From NCBI GenBank assembly GCA_964549785.1, contig CAZJXA010000177.1:1-6974 (forward strand): a DNA stretch of 6,974 nucleotides, read 5' to 3'. The stretch's first letter is position 1; every line of letters begins with the position of its first letter. The position numbers and the translations under genes are program-made. The notes beneath the pieces were generated by a model. It did not search any database and had not been told where the DNA came from. It was given only the letters and a program-made list of their open reading frames with translations. The stretch comes from JBEIUO01 sp964549785. Lineage in GTDB: Bacteria; Planctomycetota; Phycisphaerae; Phycisphaerales; UBA1924. This document shows, one piece after another, positions 4,695-6,974 of this stretch.

Positions 4695-6815
4695 CGACTA
4701 CGATCGATGACCATGTTTACGGATGCGAGTTCTCCTACCGCAGGTGGGGCCGGAATTGGAGCCGGATGCGGGCCCGGACGAAGCGGTGGATCGGGCGTGA
4801 CGCTCGCGTTGCCTCAACTGCCGAATCCCTCGACCCGCGGAATCCGTAAGTCCAAGGCCTCCAAGTGGCGGGCGCTCGTCCTCACGCTCGTCCACGTCAT
4901 CATCGCCATACACATTGTTCAGTGGATGATCACGGGTCTGACGGTCTCCCCCGTTGAGCCATCCGAAGCCATGTACACGCTCGAAAAGGGCGAGGTCAAT
5001 GCGGGGTTTGTATTTTTCCTTCTCGCGATCGGGTCGACGCTGATCTTTGGTCGATGGTTCTGCGGATGGGCGTGCCACGTCGTCGCGTTGCAGGACGGCT
5101 GTTTGTGGCTGATGAACAGGTTGGGCGTCAAGCCCAAACCTTGGCGCACACGGCTGCTGGTCATCGCGCCGCTCCTCCTCGGCCTCTACATGTTCGTGTG
5201 GCCGACGGTCTTCCGGGAGGCTGTCGCGCCGCTGGTTGCCGGCAAGGAATGGGCGATGGCCCTCGGCTGGGCCGTCCGCCCACCCGCCCCGCATTTTCAC
5301 GCGGCGTTCATGGTCGAGGATTTCTGGGCGACCTTCCCCCCGTGGTACATCGCCGTCCCTTTTCTTATGGTCTGCGGCTTCGCCACCGTCTATTTCCTCG
5401 GCTCCAAGGGCTTCTGCACCTACGGCTGCCCGTATGGCGGCCTGTTCGTCCCCGCCGATCGTCTCGCAATCGGTCGCATCGTCGTCAATGACAAGTGCGA
5501 CAGTTGTGGGCACTGCACCGCCGTCTGCACCTCGAACGTCCGCGTCCATCAAGAGGTCCGCGACTACGGGATGGTCGTCGATCCTGGCTGCATGAAGTGC
5601 TTGGATTGCGTGAGCGTCTGCCCGACCAATGCGCTTTCGTTCGGCTTCGCCCGGCCCGCGATTCTCAAGAAAGCCCGCACTCCTGAGGCCAAAGCCAAGA
5701 AGGTTCGCCGCCCCGACTACGACCTCTCGCTCCGCGCCGAGTCCATTCTGCTTTTGATGGGTTTCGGCCTGTTCTACGGCTTTCGCGGCATGTTCAACCA
5801 AGTGCCGATGCTGATGGCGGGGGGCATCGCGGCGATCGGCGTATTCCTCCTCTACAAGGCTTGGACGGTCTTGCGTATCGAAAATGTGCGTCTGCACGGG
5901 TTTCAATTGAAGAGGCGGGGCCACACCACCGCCGCGGGGTGGATGTTTGTTGTTGTAGCAATGGTCTACGCCTTTTCGGGTGTGTGGGGTAGTTGGGTCA
6001 AACTCAGCCTGTGGAGGGGGGATCAGCTCGATGCGCGGATCACCGTCCCGTATGAACGGGTGATGAGCGAGGGGTATGTCCCGGATGAGGAGCAACGTCG
6101 GATTGCCCGAGCCGCGATCGGGTACCTCACGCGGGCCGATTCAGTTCTCCGCGGCGGGGCCGGGTGGTCGCTCGCGGCGAAGTTTCCGCCTCGGCTTGCC
6201 TGGTTGCACGCGGTGGTGGGGGACCGCGATGGGGCCCGCGCGTGGATTGAACGGTCCCTTGGATACGAGAATGCCAACGAACAACTCGCTCTCGACCTCG
6301 TCACCACGATGCGGCTTGGGGGCCGGAGCGAGGAAGACATCGCCGCCGCGCTGGCGGGCGTCATCGAGCGGAATCCCGACCTTCACCAGGTGCGGATGAT
6401 GGTCGCGTTTGAGGCGGCCCAGAGGGGCGACCTCGCTTCGGCGAATCGGCACGTTGAGGAGGTAGTCGCGCACCTTGATGAGAGCACGCCCGACGCGGTG
6501 CTGGCGGCCTTCCAACTGCTGTCGGGCTCGGGCCGGACGCCCGAGGCCCTCAGGCTTTTGGAGTCTTCGCTCACGGTCAAGGCGCTCAAGAAATCGGTGC
6601 CCCTCCGCCTGACCCTCGCCCAAGCCCTCTTTGCGTTGGGCCGGAAAGATGAAGCGGTCGAACGGATGAAGGAAGCGGCGGGTCTGGAACCCAACAACCC
6701 GGTTCATCTGCGGAGCCTGGCCGGGCTGCTTCAGTCGGTCGGTCGAACGGAAGAAGCGCGGGAAGCCGAGTCTCGGGCGGAACGCTTGGAAGAGGCGCCC
6801 ACAAGGAATCGCTGA
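4674..6815 (+). CDS. Membrane [4Fe-4S] electron-transfer protein (NapH/NosR/CcoG-like) fused to TPR repeats
   Basis: A 713-residue polytopic membrane protein. Transmembrane segments are visible at about 66-91, 110-127, 160-180, 224-243, 355-373, 378-400 and 420-441. Cysteine motifs typical of NapH, NosR and CcoG are present: CGWACH (130-135) and CTYGCP (248-253). Two ferredoxin clusters follow, C275-C278-C281-C285 and C306-C309-C312-C316-P317, each able to bind [4Fe-4S]. Such proteins pass electrons from quinol or other donors to periplasmic reductases or metal centres; the acceptor here is unknown. After the last helix, residues of about 475-705 form helical TPR-like repeats (for example ALFALGRKDEAVERMKEAAGLEPNNPVHLRSLAGLLQSVG, in two halves at 651-670 and 671-690), probably for protein binding. 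It starts 10 bases after the anti-sigma stop, so it is likely in the same operon. The start is uncertain: ATG at 4674, 4707 or 4713, none with a good ribosome site. Confidence 0.88.
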   Translation: MRAEHARRLRSMTMFTDASSPTAGGAGIGAGCGPGRSGGSGVTLALPQLPNPSTRGIRKSKASKWRALVLTLVHVIIAIHIVQWMITGLTVSPVEPSEAMYTLEKGEVNAGFVFFLLAIGSTLIFGRWFCGWACHVVALQDGCLWLMNRLGVKPKPWRTRLLVIAPLLLGLYMFVWPTVFREAVAPLVAGKEWAMALGWAVRPPAPHFHAAFMVEDFWATFPPWYIAVPFLMVCGFATVYFLGSKGFCTYGCPYGGLFVPADRLAIGRIVVNDKCDSCGHCTAVCTSNVRVHQEVRDYGMVVDPGCMKCLDCVSVCPTNALSFGFARPAILKKARTPEAKAKKVRRPDYDLSLRAESILLLMGFGLFYGFRGMFNQVPMLMAGGIAAIGVFLLYKAWTVLRIENVRLHGFQLKRRGHTTAAGWMFVVVAMVYAFSGVWGSWVKLSLWRGDQLDARITVPYERVMSEGYVPDEEQRRIARAAIGYLTRADSVLRGGAGWSLAAKFPPRLAWLHAVVGDRDGARAWIERSLGYENANEQLALDLVTTMRLGGRSEEDIAAALAGVIERNPDLHQVRMMVAFEAAQRGDLASANRHVEEVVAHLDESTPDAVLAAFQLLSGSGRTPEALRLLESSLTVKALKKSVPLRLTLAQALFALGRKDEAVERMKEAAGLEPNNPVHLRSLAGLLQSVGRTEEAREAESRAERLEEAPTRNR

Positions 6816-6831
6816 ACACCGCGAGGCGTGC

Positions 6832-6860
6832 TTGGCGGACCGCGCCGACTGGGATATACT
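6832..6860 (+). promoter_or_regulatory. Sigma70-type promoter of tRNA-Val
   Basis: TTGGCG (6832-6837) and TATACT (6855-6860) are separated by exactly 17 bases. The expected start is near 6867, about 30 bases before the tRNA. The spacing and the good -10 box make this convincing. Confidence 0.75.
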
Positions 6861-6865
6861 GACTC

Positions 6866-6890
6866 CTGCGGGTTCTTCATGGACCCGCGG
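6866..6890 (+). other. Leader hairpin before tRNA-Val
   Basis: GCGGGTTC (6868-6875) pairs with GGACCCGC (6881-6888), with one G-T wobble, around the 5-base loop TTCAT. It extends by two more pairs outward. It lies between the predicted transcription start and the tRNA, so it would form in the 5' leader of the precursor and may guide RNase P or other processing. No T tract follows, which argues against a terminator. Confidence 0.5.
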
Positions 6891-6896
6891 ACGTCT

Positions 6897-6970
6897 GGGC
6901 GATTGGCGCAGTTGGCTAGCGCGCATGCATGACACGCATGAGGTCCCGAGTTCGAGTCTCGGATCGCCCA
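6897..6970 (+). tRNA. tRNA-Val (GAC anticodon)
   Basis: A complete cloverleaf: acceptor stem GGGCGAT/ATCGCCC, D stem GCGC/GCGC, anticodon stem CATGC/GCATG with loop ATGACAC (anticodon GAC, T33 before it), T arm CCGAG-TTCGAGT-CTCGG and discriminator A73. GAC reads the valine codons GTC and GTT. CCA is not encoded; CTTT follows. The window ends 4 bases later, so any neighbouring tRNA genes would lie outside it. Confidence 0.95.
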
Positions 6971-6974
6971 CTTT

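Noticed and set aside
4698..6095. Long minus-strand open frame opposite the ferredoxin gene (465 codons)
   Set aside because: A typical antisense shadow in GC-rich DNA. Its composition is dominated by R, D, E, P and H, and it lacks any motif, while the forward frame carries intact ferredoxin motifs and membrane helices.

Overview
This GC-rich bacterial window holds six protein-coding genes flanked by two tRNA genes. The genes are dense and mostly lack strong Shine-Dalgarno sites. The mix of an ECF sigma factor, an RskA-like anti-sigma factor, a fasciclin protein and a large membrane ferredoxin-TPR fusion would suit a planctomycete or another high-GC environmental bacterium. That assignment is inference; nothing in the window names the taxon.

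Left part (1-1822). An initiator tRNA-Met lies on the minus strand behind a clean sigma70-type promoter. Next, also on the minus strand, is a DCC-family (DUF393) thiol-disulfide oxidoreductase-like protein. It diverges across a 180-base gap from a plus-strand DUF72 (YecE-like) TIM-barrel protein, which may be translated from a leaderless mRNA.

Central and right part (1969-6815), all on the plus strand. A secreted protein with two fasciclin (FAS1) domains ends in a perfect 13-bp hairpin. About 36 bases later an ECF sigma factor begins, most likely at 2997. It overlaps an RskA-like membrane anti-sigma factor by 4 bases (ATGA). Ten bases after that comes a 713-residue membrane protein with NapH/NosR/CcoG-like cysteine motifs, two [4Fe-4S] clusters and a C-terminal TPR region.

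The last three genes look like one operon. The fasciclin gene beside a sigma/RskA pair recalls the Mycobacterium tuberculosis SigK-RskA system, which controls the fasciclin proteins MPT70 and MPT83. The working model is therefore that membrane-held RskA-like protein restrains the sigma factor, and that released sigma drives the fasciclin gene and perhaps its own operon with the electron-transfer protein. The window closes with a tRNA-Val(GAC) gene and its own promoter.

The most unusual item is the link between an RskA-controlled sigma factor, a FAS1 protein and a membrane ferredoxin-TPR fusion. The sigma factor also carries an unexplained N-terminal extension with a CxxC motif.
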